Both the position numbers and the translations under genes were made by a program. Positions 21,964 to 31,838 of a stretch of 64,000 nucleotides of DNA are shown piece by piece (positions within the stretch are counted from its first letter, which is position 1; each line of letters begins with the position of its first letter). The stretch comes from an uncultured Caproiciproducens sp. (GTDB taxonomy: Bacteria > Bacillota > Clostridia > Oscillospirales > Acutalibacteraceae): positions 2,308,661-2,372,660 of the forward strand of contig NZ_OY761810.1 in assembly GCF_963664915.1 (NCBI RefSeq), read 5' to 3'. Under the pieces are notes generated by a model. That model was given only the letters and a program-made list of their open reading frames with translations. It was not told the origin of the DNA and ran no database searches.

Positions 21964-23925
21964 TTGAAAAGAAAAGTATGGGTGTCTTCGCCGATATTCT
22001 TTGTAATCACAGCGGTTATGCTCATCATGGCCAGCATAAGTTATTTTTACAATCACATTTTGTTTGCCGTGGAGATAACGTTTTCGATCGGTTCCGTGAT
22101 TGTTGTCATGCTTTCAACAGAACGGTTTAAAGCGCATGTGTCCACTGCTGTAAAAAGCGCTCAGAAAATATTGTCCGGCGATGAGTATCGCGCTCTTATG
22201 GACTTTACGATGCCGGTTGCGGTGATCGGTGAAGAGGGGGACATTATCTGGGTAAACAGTGCCTTCTCCGCAAAAGTCAGTGAAAAACACGAGTGCCGCG
22301 GGGAAAATATTTTAAAATTTATTTATCCTAAAACGATTCATCAGATCATTGATGAAAGCGGAACGGATATTACCGTGGCGAACAGGCATTACACTGTTTA
22401 CGCTGCAAAAACCGGATACGGCAGTGTAGTCTATTTTGTGGACGACACTTATTATAAAGAAATTAACCGTGAATATATCGACAAGCGCCCGGTTGTCACG
22501 ATCGCAAGCTTTGACAACCGGGAGGAGCTTGCCCGTGATTCAAGCGGCAGCGAGGACTCCCGTATTGCATCGGAAGTGGAAAGCGCGCTGATGAACTGGG
22601 CACAGAGCATGGGTGGTTTTCTGAAGCGGTTAAGCGGCGGGCGTTATCTGATCCTTACCGATGAAGCCCATACGCGGGAAGCAGTGGAAAAACGCTTTCA
22701 GATTCTTGATACCATCCGCGGGATTAAGGCCGGTGAACGCCGCAGCGCAACAGTTTCCATCGGCGTTGGACGCGGTGCCGAATCCCTGGCGGAAGGTGAA
22801 GAATGGGCGCGCAAAGCACTGGATATGGCTTTGGGCCGCGGCGGAGACCAAGTAGCCGTCAAGCAAAAGGACGATACATACGAGTTCTTCGGCGGCCTTT
22901 CCAAAGGGGTGGAAAAACGCGATAAGGTGCGCACCCGGGTTATTGCAGCAACACTTTCCGACCATATTAAATCCAGCGACAATGTGCTGATTATGGGGCA
23001 CAAATTCTCCGATCTGGACAGTGTTGGCGCAGCTGTGGGTATGTGGAGTGCAGTGGCCAAAACGCTGAAAAAGCCCGCTTTTATTGTCATTAACCGTGCA
23101 CAGAGCCTCGCTGCTCCGCTCATTTCTTCAATGGAGGCTTCCGGCAACGGAAAGATCTTCATTTCTCCCATGGAAGCAATGTCCATGACAACACAAAAGA
23201 CCCTTTTGATCGTTGTGGATACCCATTCTCCGGAATTTGTAGAAAGCGCCGAGCTTTTAAACGCGGTTTCCCGTTTGGTCATCATCGACCATCACCGCAT
23301 GATGGTAAAGCATATAGAAAATGCGCTTGTTTTCTACCATGAACCCTATGCGAGCTCCACCTCTGAAATGGTGGCCGAGCTTGTGCAGTATATTGGAGAC
23401 AACACACTCAGCCAGGTTGAAGCCGAAGCTTTGCTGTCTGGTATCATGCTTGACACTAAAAATTTCGTGCTTAAAACCGGTGTCCGCACATTTGAAGCGG
23501 CGGCCTATCTGCGCCGGCGCGGCGCGGATACTGTGGAAGTAAAACGCATGTTTTCCGACACGATTGACACATACAAGGCAAAATATCTAATTGTTTCCAG
23601 CGCTGAAATTTTAGGCGACTGTGCAATTGCTTCCGCCGACCATGAATTTCCGGATATCCGGATCACGTCGGCACAGGCAGCGGATGAGCTATTGTCTATT
23701 CAGGGCGTTAATGCCTCGTTTGTGCTTTTTCCAACGGGAAATAATGTCGTGAATGTTTCCGCCCGTTCATTGGGTGAAATCAATGTGCAGCTGATTATGG
23801 AGGCTTTGGGCGGCGGCGGCCATCTGACAATGGCAGGCGCTCAGCTCAGCGGTGTTACGGCTCAGCAGGCGCGTGAAAAGCTCATTACCGTGTTACAGGA
23901 TACTATGGCAAAGGCAGTTCAATAA
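21964..23925 (+). CDS. gdpP: Cyclic-di-AMP phosphodiesterase GdpP
   Basis: Membrane protein that hydrolyses c-di-AMP. Two N-terminal membrane segments (about residues 7-50) are followed by a PAS-like and a degenerate GGDEF domain, then DHH with D350-L-D352 (SDLDSVG) and DHH at 442-444, and a C-terminal DHHA1 with GGGGH. Length 653 aa is typical. The start is TTG 21964 behind AAGGGG (21950-21955). Gene order gdpP-rplI-dnaB is conserved in Firmicutes. Confidence 0.95.
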   Translation: MKRKVWVSSPIFFVITAVMLIMASISYFYNHILFAVEITFSIGSVIVVMLSTERFKAHVSTAVKSAQKILSGDEYRALMDFTMPVAVIGEEGDIIWVNSAFSAKVSEKHECRGENILKFIYPKTIHQIIDESGTDITVANRHYTVYAAKTGYGSVVYFVDDTYYKEINREYIDKRPVVTIASFDNREELARDSSGSEDSRIASEVESALMNWAQSMGGFLKRLSGGRYLILTDEAHTREAVEKRFQILDTIRGIKAGERRSATVSIGVGRGAESLAEGEEWARKALDMALGRGGDQVAVKQKDDTYEFFGGLSKGVEKRDKVRTRVIAATLSDHIKSSDNVLIMGHKFSDLDSVGAAVGMWSAVAKTLKKPAFIVINRAQSLAAPLISSMEASGNGKIFISPMEAMSMTTQKTLLIVVDTHSPEFVESAELLNAVSRLVIIDHHRMMVKHIENALVFYHEPYASSTSEMVAELVQYIGDNTLSQVEAEALLSGIMLDTKNFVLKTGVRTFEAAAYLRRRGADTVEVKRMFSDTIDTYKAKYLIVSSAEILGDCAIASADHEFPDIRITSAQAADELLSIQGVNASFVLFPTGNNVVNVSARSLGEINVQLIMEALGGGGHLTMAGAQLSGVTAQQAREKLITVLQDTMAKAVQ

Positions 23926-23952
23926 TCAATTCACATAATGGAGGGAATATCA

Positions 23953-24402
23953 ATGAAAGTGGTACTGCTTGAAGATATTAAAGGCAGCGGCAAAAAAGGG
24001 GAGCTGATCAATGTCAGCGACGGGTATGCCCGCAACTACCTTTTTCCGCGCAAGCTTGCAAAAGAGGCAAACGCGCAGGCGATGAACGAGCTGAAAAATG
24101 CTGAGGACGCAAAAGCCTACAAAATTCAGTCGGAAATCGACGCCGCAAAACAGACTGCTGAGAAAATCAACGGGAAGAGCGTTAAGCTGTATGCAAAAGC
24201 AGGACAGGGCGACCGGATTTTTGGCTCTGTAACAGCAAAGGAAATTGCTGAGGAATTCAAGCGGGAGTATAAGGTCGATATTGACAAGCGCAAAATTGTT
24301 TTGGACAGCGACATCAAAGCGTTTGGCACTTATGAATGTGAAATAAAACTTCACAGCGGCATATCCGCAAAGGTTTACGCTGTGGTCGGCGAAAAGGAAT
24401 AA
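23953..24402 (+). CDS. rplI: 50S ribosomal protein L9
   Basis: Binds 23S rRNA at the base of the L1 stalk. The 149 residues begin [16 protein letters not shown] and contain the signature [18 protein letters not shown] at 23940-23944 selects ATG 23953 over an upstream in-frame ATG. It lies between gdpP and dnaB in a conserved cluster. Confidence 0.97.
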   Translation: MKVVLLEDIKGSGKKGELINVSDGYARNYLFPRKLAKEANAQAMNELKNAEDAKAYKIQSEIDAAKQTAEKINGKSVKLYAKAGQGDRIFGSVTAKEIAEEFKREYKVDIDKRKIVLDSDIKAFGTYECEIKLHSGISAKVYAVVGEKE

Positions 24403-24439
24403 CAAGGAATAACATACATGGCAAGGAGGAGGGAATAGC

Positions 24440-25807
24440 ATGGATGACATGGTAACAAGCGGGTATAGTGCGATGAACCTTCCTTTCAGCCCTGAGGCGG
24501 AGCAGTCCGTACTGGGCGCTATTCTTTTGGATTCCTCCTGTTTGGACCGAGTTGCGGAAATTCTGCCGAGGCCTGACTATTTTTATCAGACGAACAATAG
24601 CCTGATTTATTCCACCATGCTTGAAATGTTTACCATTGCCCAGCCGGTGGACTTTGTAACCGTTCTGGAAAAATTGAAGGGGGCAGCGGGTTTTGATGAA
24701 GCGAGCGGAAAAACTTATCTGCTTCAGATTGCACAGCTCGTTCCCTCTATATCCAATGTAGAATCTTACGCCCATATTGTACGGGACAAATATGATGTGC
24801 GCACCCTGATTACCACTTCAAGGGATATTATCGAGGAAGCTTCACAGGGCGCGGTTGATGCGGCTACCCTGCTGGATTCCGCGGAACAGCGTATTTTTGA
24901 TATCCGACGCGGTAAAAACATGCAGGGCCTTCAGCGCATTGACGAAATTATCGTGCAGGCCTTTGACCGGCTCGATTTGCTGAATTCTCCGGATGCCGAC
25001 CTATACAAGGGCGTTCCAACCGGCATTAAGGAACTGGATGACACCATCACAGGACTGAACCGTTCCGACTTTATTTTGCTCGGCGCGCGTCCCGGCATGG
25101 GTAAAACGAGCTTTGCGCTGAACATCGCGCGGCACGCGGCGGTAAAAGCAAACAAAAGGGTTGCTTTTTTCTCGCTTGAAATGAGCAAGGAGCAGCTGGC
25201 GTCCCGTCTTCTGTCTACTGAAGCAATGGTCGGCGGCACCAAGCTGCGTACCGGAAAATTGAGCGAAGACGAGTGGATTCACATTATTGAAGCGGGCGAT
25301 ATTCTCTCTAAAACCCAGATGTATTTTGATGACAATCCATCCATCACGGTCGGAGAGATGAAAGCAAAAATCAGGCGTTTAAGGGATGTTGATCTGGTTG
25401 TGGTTGACTATTTGCAGCTGATGACTGCTTCCGGTAAAAACGACAACCGTGTTCAGGAAATTTCGAAGATTACCCGCGGTATGAAAATTATGGCAAAAGA
25501 GCTTAACGTGCCGGTTCTCATGCTGTCCCAGCTGGCTCGTGACAGTGAAAAGCGAACGAACCACCGCCCGGTTTTATCGGATCTGCGTGATTCCGGTTCT
25601 ATTGAGCAGGATGCCGACATCGTTCTGTTCCTGTACCGTGAGGAATATTATCAGGATGCGGAAACGCCGAATGAAAACGCCGACCGGAACAGCGGAGAAT
25701 GCATTATCGCGAAAAATCGTCACGGCGAAACGAAGACAATTCCTCTGCATTGGCAGGGTGAGTTCATGCGTTTTACGGCGCAGGAGGTTGTCCGGAGTGA
25801 ACAGTGA
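24440..25807 (+). CDS. dnaB: Replicative DNA helicase DnaB
   Basis: Hexameric 5'-3' helicase of the replication fork. The N-terminal primase-interaction domain occupies about residues 13-115. The RecA-like domain has Walker A GARPGMGKT starting at 215 and a Walker B ending VVVDYLQLM. Length 455 aa is usual, with no intein. AAGGAGGAGGG precedes ATG 24440. Its last 11 bases overlap tilS. Confidence 0.97.
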   Translation: MDDMVTSGYSAMNLPFSPEAEQSVLGAILLDSSCLDRVAEILPRPDYFYQTNNSLIYSTMLEMFTIAQPVDFVTVLEKLKGAAGFDEASGKTYLLQIAQLVPSISNVESYAHIVRDKYDVRTLITTSRDIIEEASQGAVDAATLLDSAEQRIFDIRRGKNMQGLQRIDEIIVQAFDRLDLLNSPDADLYKGVPTGIKELDDTITGLNRSDFILLGARPGMGKTSFALNIARHAAVKANKRVAFFSLEMSKEQLASRLLSTEAMVGGTKLRTGKLSEDEWIHIIEAGDILSKTQMYFDDNPSITVGEMKAKIRRLRDVDLVVVDYLQLMTASGKNDNRVQEISKITRGMKIMAKELNVPVLMLSQLARDSEKRTNHRPVLSDLRDSGSIEQDADIVLFLYREEYYQDAETPNENADRNSGECIIAKNRHGETKTIPLHWQGEFMRFTAQEVVRSEQ

Positions 25808-27176
25808 TATTTTTGACATCGAAGAGAAGATTGAAGGAGTAATCGTCAGATGGAACATGCTGCCCCAAGGCTGTACAGTGGTTGTCGGCCTCTCCGGTGG
25901 CGCGGATTCACTGACGCTTGCTCATTTTATTTTAAAATATGCTCAAACCCGTCATATTCATATGATAGCGGCGCATATTAACCATGGGCTGCGCGGGAAG
26001 GAAGCCGACGGTGACGAACGCTTCGTTGCACAGTGGTGCGGAGAAAACCATGTTGAGCTGAAAATTCTGCACGCCGATGTGCGCGCCCTGGCCGCTGAAA
26101 AATCAGAAGGACTTGAGGAGTGCGGGCGCAATGTGCGCTATGACTTTTTCAGGAGTCTTTGTACGGAAAACGGAAAAATCGCTACTGCGCATACACTGTC
26201 CGACAGCACCGAAACTGTTTTAATGAATTTGACAAAAGGCGCGGGAATGCGCGGTCTGCGGGGCATTCCACCCGTGAGGGGAAATGTCGTGCGTCCGCTG
26301 ATCGGCATTACGCGCGCCGAAGTGGAATCCTACTGCGCGTATTATCATCTGCATTTTGTAACTGACAGCACCAATTTTGAAGAGGACTATGAGAGAAACA
26401 AAATCAGGCTGGGTGTGGTACCTGTCTTGCGTGAAATCAATCCCGCATTTGAATCGGCGGTTTTCGCAATGACCGGCCGCCTGAGTGCGGATGACGAATG
26501 TCTGGATGCGCTTGCGCGGGAACAGCTCACAGACGCCGTTTGCCCCGGCGGATACAGTCTGGATAAACTGAAAGCGATGCCGCACGCAATACTCTCGCGC
26601 TCGATTTCAATCGGAGTGAACAACATCCGAAGGGTAAGGCTTGAGAGCGGACATATTGACGCTGTGGCGGATATTGTGCAAAAAGGTGCTGGTTCGGTTA
26701 CTGTTGTAGGAGGAATACAATGCACCGTACAGGGCAATACTCTTTCTATTGCCGCCGCAGACAAGCCGGCCGCCGTCCAGTGGAGGATACCTTTCAATTT
26801 GCCGTCAACCGTTCTGCCGGACGGAAGAATACTCATGATTAAAAAACTTACAGGGAAAGAATTAGAAAATTGCGGCAAAATTAATAATTTGTTATTTAAT
26901 AATCTAATTAACTATGATACAATAACTTGTATTACTTCTGTTAGAAACAGACGTAACGGTGATATTTTTCGCCCAGCAGGGCGCGGTGTCTCCAAAAGTC
27001 TGAAAAAGCTTTTCAATGAAGCAAAGATTGTGCCGTTTCTGCGTGGCAATATTGCAATGCTTGAAAGCGGTGGGGAAATCATCTGGATAGAGGGCTTTGG
27101 CGTTTCACAGCGGGCCTGTGTTACCAAAGACACTCAAAATATAGCGGAAATTATTATTAAGGAGTTCGAAACATGA
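25797..27176 (+). CDS. tilS: tRNA(Ile)-lysidine synthetase
   Basis: N-type ATP pyrophosphatase that converts C34 of the CAT-anticodon tRNA-Ile to lysidine so that it reads AUA. The PP-loop SGGADS is at residues 33-38. The middle and C-terminal TilS domains make 459 residues. The frame is open upstream through dnaB, but AGGAGG (25782-25787) 9 bases before GTG 25797 marks the start. It overlaps dnaB by 11 and hpt by 4 bases, so the genes are probably cotranslated. A possible substrate tRNA lies at 13317. Confidence 0.95.
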   Translation: MNSDIFDIEEKIEGVIVRWNMLPQGCTVVVGLSGGADSLTLAHFILKYAQTRHIHMIAAHINHGLRGKEADGDERFVAQWCGENHVELKILHADVRALAAEKSEGLEECGRNVRYDFFRSLCTENGKIATAHTLSDSTETVLMNLTKGAGMRGLRGIPPVRGNVVRPLIGITRAEVESYCAYYHLHFVTDSTNFEEDYERNKIRLGVVPVLREINPAFESAVFAMTGRLSADDECLDALAREQLTDAVCPGGYSLDKLKAMPHAILSRSISIGVNNIRRVRLESGHIDAVADIVQKGAGSVTVVGGIQCTVQGNTLSIAAADKPAAVQWRIPFNLPSTVLPDGRILMIKKLTGKELENCGKINNLLFNNLINYDTITCITSVRNRRNGDIFRPAGRGVSKSLKKLFNEAKIVPFLRGNIAMLESGGEIIWIEGFGVSQRACVTKDTQNIAEIIIKEFET

Positions 27177-27712
27177 AAAATGACATTCAGTCCGTATTAT
27201 TCAGCGAGGAGAAGCTTGCTGAGATCGTACAGACAATTGGCAAACAGATCAGCGAGGACTACAGGGATAAAAATCTTTTAATGGTCAGCGTACTGAAAGG
27301 CTCTGTTGTTTTTATGGCCGATTTGATGCGTGCGATAACGATTCCCTGCAGTATTGATTTCATGTCCGTTTCAAGCTATGGCTCGGGAACGAAAACTTCC
27401 GGTGTTGTTAAAATTATTAAAGATCTGGACATTAATCTTGAAGGCTACGACCTTTTGGTTGTTGAAGATATTCTTGACAGCGGATTAACCTTAAGTTACA
27501 TACTTGAGTTATTACAATCCCGCTCACCAAAAAGCATTAAGGTTTGCACTCTGTTCGACAAACCGGACAGGCGTACAGCCCACATAAAAGCAGATTACGC
27601 CGGAACTGTGGTTCCGGATGAATTCATTGTCGGTTACGGCCTTGATTATGATGAAAAATACAGGAACCTTCCGTTTGTGGGAATTCTGAAACCTGAGGTT
27701 TATGAAAAATAA
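27173..27712 (+). CDS. hpt: Hypoxanthine phosphoribosyltransferase
   Basis: Purine salvage enzyme that makes IMP or GMP from hypoxanthine or guanine and PRPP. The PRPP-binding motif [11 protein letters not shown] is at residues 96-106 of 179. The ATGA overlap with tilS and the following ftsH reproduce the conserved tilS-hpt-ftsH order of Firmicutes. Confidence 0.96.
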   Translation: MKNDIQSVLFSEEKLAEIVQTIGKQISEDYRDKNLLMVSVLKGSVVFMADLMRAITIPCSIDFMSVSSYGSGTKTSGVVKIIKDLDINLEGYDLLVVEDILDSGLTLSYILELLQSRSPKSIKVCTLFDKPDRRTAHIKADYAGTVVPDEFIVGYGLDYDEKYRNLPFVGILKPEVYEK

Positions 27713-27753
27713 CCGAAAGGTTCAAAGCAACTCAAGTAAGGAGTGAACTTCAT

Positions 27754-29646
27754 TTGGATAACAAAAAAACGCTTAAAAATATAGGCTTGTTTATCGGAGT
27801 GCCTATTTTGCTTTTCATCCTGATTGCCATGATTTACGGCAACAGGCCGCAAAAGACCTACAATTATTCCGACATCCTGCACTACTTTAAAGATCAGCAG
27901 GTGACGGAATACTCCATGGACATGGGCAGCGGCGAAATGATTATCAAACTCAAGGACAAAACGCAGTTATCGTATGTTGCGCCGAATGCGGAGCTTCTTT
28001 ATCATGATATCCGCACTTATGTCGACCAGTATGATAAAGATCATCCCAGTGCCCTGATGACCTATAATCTGAAGCATCCGGCCGAAACCTCGTGGCTGGC
28101 CAGTATGCTTCCCATGCTGGTTACCCTCGGAATCATGGTCCTGTTCTGGTGGTTTATGATGAAGCGCCTGAACACCGGCATGGGTGACGCGGGCAAGCAG
28201 ATGAATTTCGGCAAAGCCAAGATTAAACAAATGGCCGATGAAAAGCGCAAAACCACCTTTGCCGACGTGGCAGGAGCCGATGAGGAAAAGGAAGAGCTGC
28301 GTGAAATTGTTGAATTCTTAAAGAACCCGAAAAAGTACAATGAGCTTGGCGCCCGTATTCCGAAAGGCGTTCTGCTTGTCGGACCTCCGGGTACCGGTAA
28401 AACATTGCTGGCGCGTGCCGTAGCAGGCGAGGCCGGCGTTCCGTTCTTCTCCATATCGGGTTCCGACTTCGTCGAAATGTTCGTCGGTGTCGGTGCTTCC
28501 CGTGTGCGCGACCTGTTTGAACAGGCGAAAAAGAACTCTCCCTGCATCATCTTTATTGATGAAATTGATGCGGTCGGCCGCCAGCGCGGCGCAGGTTTGG
28601 GCGGCGGGCATGACGAACGCGAGCAGACTTTGAATCAGTTGCTGGTGGAAATGGACGGCTTCGGCGCGAATGAGGGCGTAATCATGATTGCTGCCACCAA
28701 CCGCCCCGACATCCTTGACCCCGCTCTGATGCGTCCGGGTCGTTTTGACCGTCAGGTTATGGTAGGCTACCCGGATATTAAGGGACGCGAGGAAATTTTA
28801 AAGGTTCACTCACGCGGCAAGCCGATTGCACCGGATGTTGTACTAAGAACAATAGCGAAGTCCACGGCCGGATTTACCGGCGCGGATCTTGAAAATCTGC
28901 TGAATGAAGCAGCTCTTCTGGCCGCAAGAAAAAGTCTGAAAGCTATTACCATGGAAGAGATAGAAGAGGCTACTATTAAAGTGGTTGTTGGTACGGAAAA
29001 GAAAAGCCATGTAATGACGGAAAAAGAAAAAACCCTAACCTCTTATCACGAGGGCGGTCATGCGGTTTCTGCTTTCTATTGCGAAACGCAGGACCCGGTT
29101 CATCAAATTTCGATCATTCCGCGTGGCATGGCAGGCGGCTATACCATGCAAATTCCGACCGAAGACCGTTCCTATAAGTCCCGCAAAGAGATGCGGGAAG
29201 ATCTGGTCGTTCTGCTTGGCGGCCGTGTTGCCGAAGAGCTTGCGCTCGATGATATTTCCACCGGCGCTTCAAACGATATTGAGCGCGCTACAAAGCTTGC
29301 CCGCAGTATGGTTACCAAGTACGGTATGACCGATGTGCTTGGGCCGATTACCTACGGTCAGGATGAAGGCGAGCCATTCCTTGGCCGCGATATGGGCCAT
29401 ATCCGAAATTATTCTGAAGCGACTGCTTCAGTAATCGATCAGGAAATCCACAACCTGATGACGACCGCTTACAGCAAAACCGAAGGCATTTTGAAGGAGC
29501 ATATGGATAAGCTACATGAAGTTGCCAAGTATCTTTATCAAAATGAAAAGATGAGCGGTGAACAGTTCAGAACGGTGATGCAGGGCGGAACGTCCAATCC
29601 TCCGGAGGAACTGCCCGGCGGGACACAGCCTATTACAGCAGAATAG
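27754..29646 (+). CDS. ftsH: ATP-dependent zinc metalloprotease FtsH
   Basis: Membrane-anchored AAA+ protease. Two membrane segments (about residues 7-29 and 110-135) flank an extracytoplasmic domain. Walker A GPPGTGKT is at 210-217, the second region of homology follows, and the zinc-binding HEGGH is at 432-436. Length 630 aa is normal. AAGGAG (27738-27743) is 10 bases before the TTG start. A terminator follows. Confidence 0.97.
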   Translation: MDNKKTLKNIGLFIGVPILLFILIAMIYGNRPQKTYNYSDILHYFKDQQVTEYSMDMGSGEMIIKLKDKTQLSYVAPNAELLYHDIRTYVDQYDKDHPSALMTYNLKHPAETSWLASMLPMLVTLGIMVLFWWFMMKRLNTGMGDAGKQMNFGKAKIKQMADEKRKTTFADVAGADEEKEELREIVEFLKNPKKYNELGARIPKGVLLVGPPGTGKTLLARAVAGEAGVPFFSISGSDFVEMFVGVGASRVRDLFEQAKKNSPCIIFIDEIDAVGRQRGAGLGGGHDEREQTLNQLLVEMDGFGANEGVIMIAATNRPDILDPALMRPGRFDRQVMVGYPDIKGREEILKVHSRGKPIAPDVVLRTIAKSTAGFTGADLENLLNEAALLAARKSLKAITMEEIEEATIKVVVGTEKKSHVMTEKEKTLTSYHEGGHAVSAFYCETQDPVHQISIIPRGMAGGYTMQIPTEDRSYKSRKEMREDLVVLLGGRVAEELALDDISTGASNDIERATKLARSMVTKYGMTDVLGPITYGQDEGEPFLGRDMGHIRNYSEATASVIDQEIHNLMTTAYSKTEGILKEHMDKLHEVAKYLYQNEKMSGEQFRTVMQGGTSNPPEELPGGTQPITAE

Positions 29647-29653
29647 AAATTTA

Positions 29654-29681
29654 GGGGGAATGTTACCACATTTCCCCTTTT
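29654..29681 (+). terminator. Terminator after ftsH
   Basis: G-rich/C-rich stem (29654-29662 with 29669-29677, one bulge) followed by TTTT. Confidence 0.7.
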
Positions 29682-29802
29682 GCTGTCTAGAACATATGCG
29701 TATAATATTGGAGGGATTCCAATGTGCGGAAGAACATAAAACATTGTATTAGACGAAACGGAGATTCATTAACCAGTGAAAATGTAGGAGCGATATGTTA
29801 AT

Positions 29803-31782
29803 ATGACTAAGAAAACGGAATATGGCAATGAAAGCATTTCCTCTCTGAAAGGTGCGGACCGTGTGCGCCGGCGTCCGGGGGTCATTTTTGGGTCGGACGG
29901 TGTTGAGGGCTGCGAGCATTCCATCTTTGAAATATTGTCCAATTCCATCGACGAAGCGCGTGAAGGCTATGGCAAACAGATCATTATCACGCGTTTCAGT
30001 GACAATTCGGTTCAGGTGGAAGATTACGGCCGCGGCTGCCCGGTCGATTTTAACCAAAAGGAACAGCGTTACAACTGGGAGCTTGCATTTTGCGAGCTTT
30101 ACGCCGGCGGCAAGTACAACAACGATTCCGACGAGAGCTATGAGTATTCTCTTGGCCTTAACGGCCTTGGGTTATGCTCCACACAATATGCCTCGGAGTA
30201 TATGGACGTTGACGTGCGGCGCGACGGTATGCGGTATACGCTGCATTTTGAACACGGAGAAAATATCGGCGGGCTGAAAAAAGAACCCTACAATAAAAAA
30301 GATACCGGGTCGATTATCCGATGGAAACCGGATTTACAGGTATTTACCGATATTAATGTTCCGGTGGAATATTACCTTGACGTCATCAGACGGCAGGCAA
30401 TTGTGAACGATGGCATCAGTTTCCTTTTCCGCAATCAGACCGGATCGGGATTCGAGGAAACCGAGCTGCTGTATCAGCAGGGAATCGTCGACCATGTCAA
30501 AGAAACGGCGGGGGAGGATACCCTTACTCCCGTTCAGTTCTGGCAGGGGGAACGCAAGGTGCGTGACCGTGCGGACAAGCCTCAGTATAAAACAAAAATT
30601 AATGTAGCGGTGGCGTTTTCCAACCGCAGCAAGCTGATTGAATACTACCATAATTCCAGCTGGTTAGAGCATGGCGGCGCGCCGGACAAGGCGGTTCGCA
30701 ATGCGTTTGTCTATCAGATTGATTCTTATCTCAAGCAGACCGGCAAGTACAACAAAAATGAAAGCAAAATTACATTTACCGATGTTGAGGACTGTCTTGT
30801 GCTGATTATTTCTTCATTTTCCAACCGTACCTCCTATGAAAATCAGACTAAGAAGGCAATCACGAACAAAGGAATACAGGAAGCAATGACGGAAATGCTT
30901 CGCCATCAGCTTGAGGTCTATTTTATTGAAAATCCTGTGGATGCGGACAAAATAGCCGCGCAGGTGCTTATCAATAAGCGCAGCAGGGAAGACGCGGAAA
31001 AAACGCGGTTGAATATCAAGAAAAAACTGACCAGCAATATGGATATTACGAACCGTGTGGCCAAGTTTGTGGACTGCCGTACCCGGGATGTGAGTGAGCG
31101 TGAAATTTTCATTGTGGAAGGCGATTCCGCTCTCGGCGCGTGCAAACAGGCGCGTGATCCGAATTTTCAGGCAATTATGCCGATTCGCGGCAAAATCTTA
31201 AACTGCCTGAAAGCGGACTATGATAGAATATTCAAAAGTGATATTATTACAGATTTGATTAAAGTACTCGGCTGCGGTGTGGAAGTAAAATCAAAAGCCA
31301 ACAAGGATTTATCTTCGTTCGACCTGTCTCTTTTGCGCTGGAATAAAATTATTCTCTGTACCGATGCCGACGTGGACGGCTTTCAGATCCGCACATTGCT
31401 TTTGACTATGCTGTATCGGCTTACGCCTACGCTGATTGAAGAAGGCAGAGTGTTCATAGCCGAGTCTCCTCTCTTTGAAGTGGCGACAAAGGATGACACC
31501 TATTTTGCCTACACCGAGCGGGAAAAGGATGATGTGGTGAAAAAACTCAGCGGTAAAAAGTTTACGATTCAGCGCTCAAAAGGGCTGGGCGAAAATGAAC
31601 CCGATATGATGAATCTGACCACCATGAATCCCGCCACGCGCCGGCTGATTAAGGTGATGCCCTCCGACGCAGTCAGAACGGGAGAAGTGTTTGATCTTTT
31701 GCTGGGTGACAATCTGAACGGCCGCAAGGATTTCATTGCCGAAAATGGATACATCTATATTGATTCGGCGGATGTCAGCTAG
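29803..31782 (+). CDS. Divergent type II topoisomerase subunit B (ParE/GyrB-like)
   Basis: ATPase and TOPRIM subunit of a type IIA topoisomerase, 659 aa. It has the GHKL ATPase, transducer and TOPRIM domains with E439 in EGDSA and DADVD starting at 521. Several signature stretches differ from gyrase: EGDSALGACKQARD, DADVDGFQIRT and QRSKGLGENEPDMM. This fits the divergent ParE-like group seen in Clostridia rather than the housekeeping GyrB. It forms an operon with the A-type subunit 56 bp downstream. Whether it is topoisomerase IV in the strict sense is unclear. Confidence 0.88.
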   Translation: MTKKTEYGNESISSLKGADRVRRRPGVIFGSDGVEGCEHSIFEILSNSIDEAREGYGKQIIITRFSDNSVQVEDYGRGCPVDFNQKEQRYNWELAFCELYAGGKYNNDSDESYEYSLGLNGLGLCSTQYASEYMDVDVRRDGMRYTLHFEHGENIGGLKKEPYNKKDTGSIIRWKPDLQVFTDINVPVEYYLDVIRRQAIVNDGISFLFRNQTGSGFEETELLYQQGIVDHVKETAGEDTLTPVQFWQGERKVRDRADKPQYKTKINVAVAFSNRSKLIEYYHNSSWLEHGGAPDKAVRNAFVYQIDSYLKQTGKYNKNESKITFTDVEDCLVLIISSFSNRTSYENQTKKAITNKGIQEAMTEMLRHQLEVYFIENPVDADKIAAQVLINKRSREDAEKTRLNIKKKLTSNMDITNRVAKFVDCRTRDVSEREIFIVEGDSALGACKQARDPNFQAIMPIRGKILNCLKADYDRIFKSDIITDLIKVLGCGVEVKSKANKDLSSFDLSLLRWNKIILCTDADVDGFQIRTLLLTMLYRLTPTLIEEGRVFIAESPLFEVATKDDTYFAYTEREKDDVVKKLSGKKFTIQRSKGLGENEPDMMNLTTMNPATRRLIKVMPSDAVRTGEVFDLLLGDNLNGRKDFIAENGYIYIDSADVS

Positions 31783-31838
31783 GCCTTGCCTATAAAATGA
31801 ATGCAGAAATAATTCAATGAATGTGGGTGTAAATCAGA

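Noticed and set aside
22698-23285. 195-aa minus-strand ORF opposite gdpP
   Set aside because: Lies wholly inside the conserved DHH phosphodiesterase frame and shows no initiation signals.
25539-25796. N-terminal extension of TilS
   Set aside because: It is the shadow of dnaB; the GTG at 25797 has the ribosome binding site and matches the normal TilS start.
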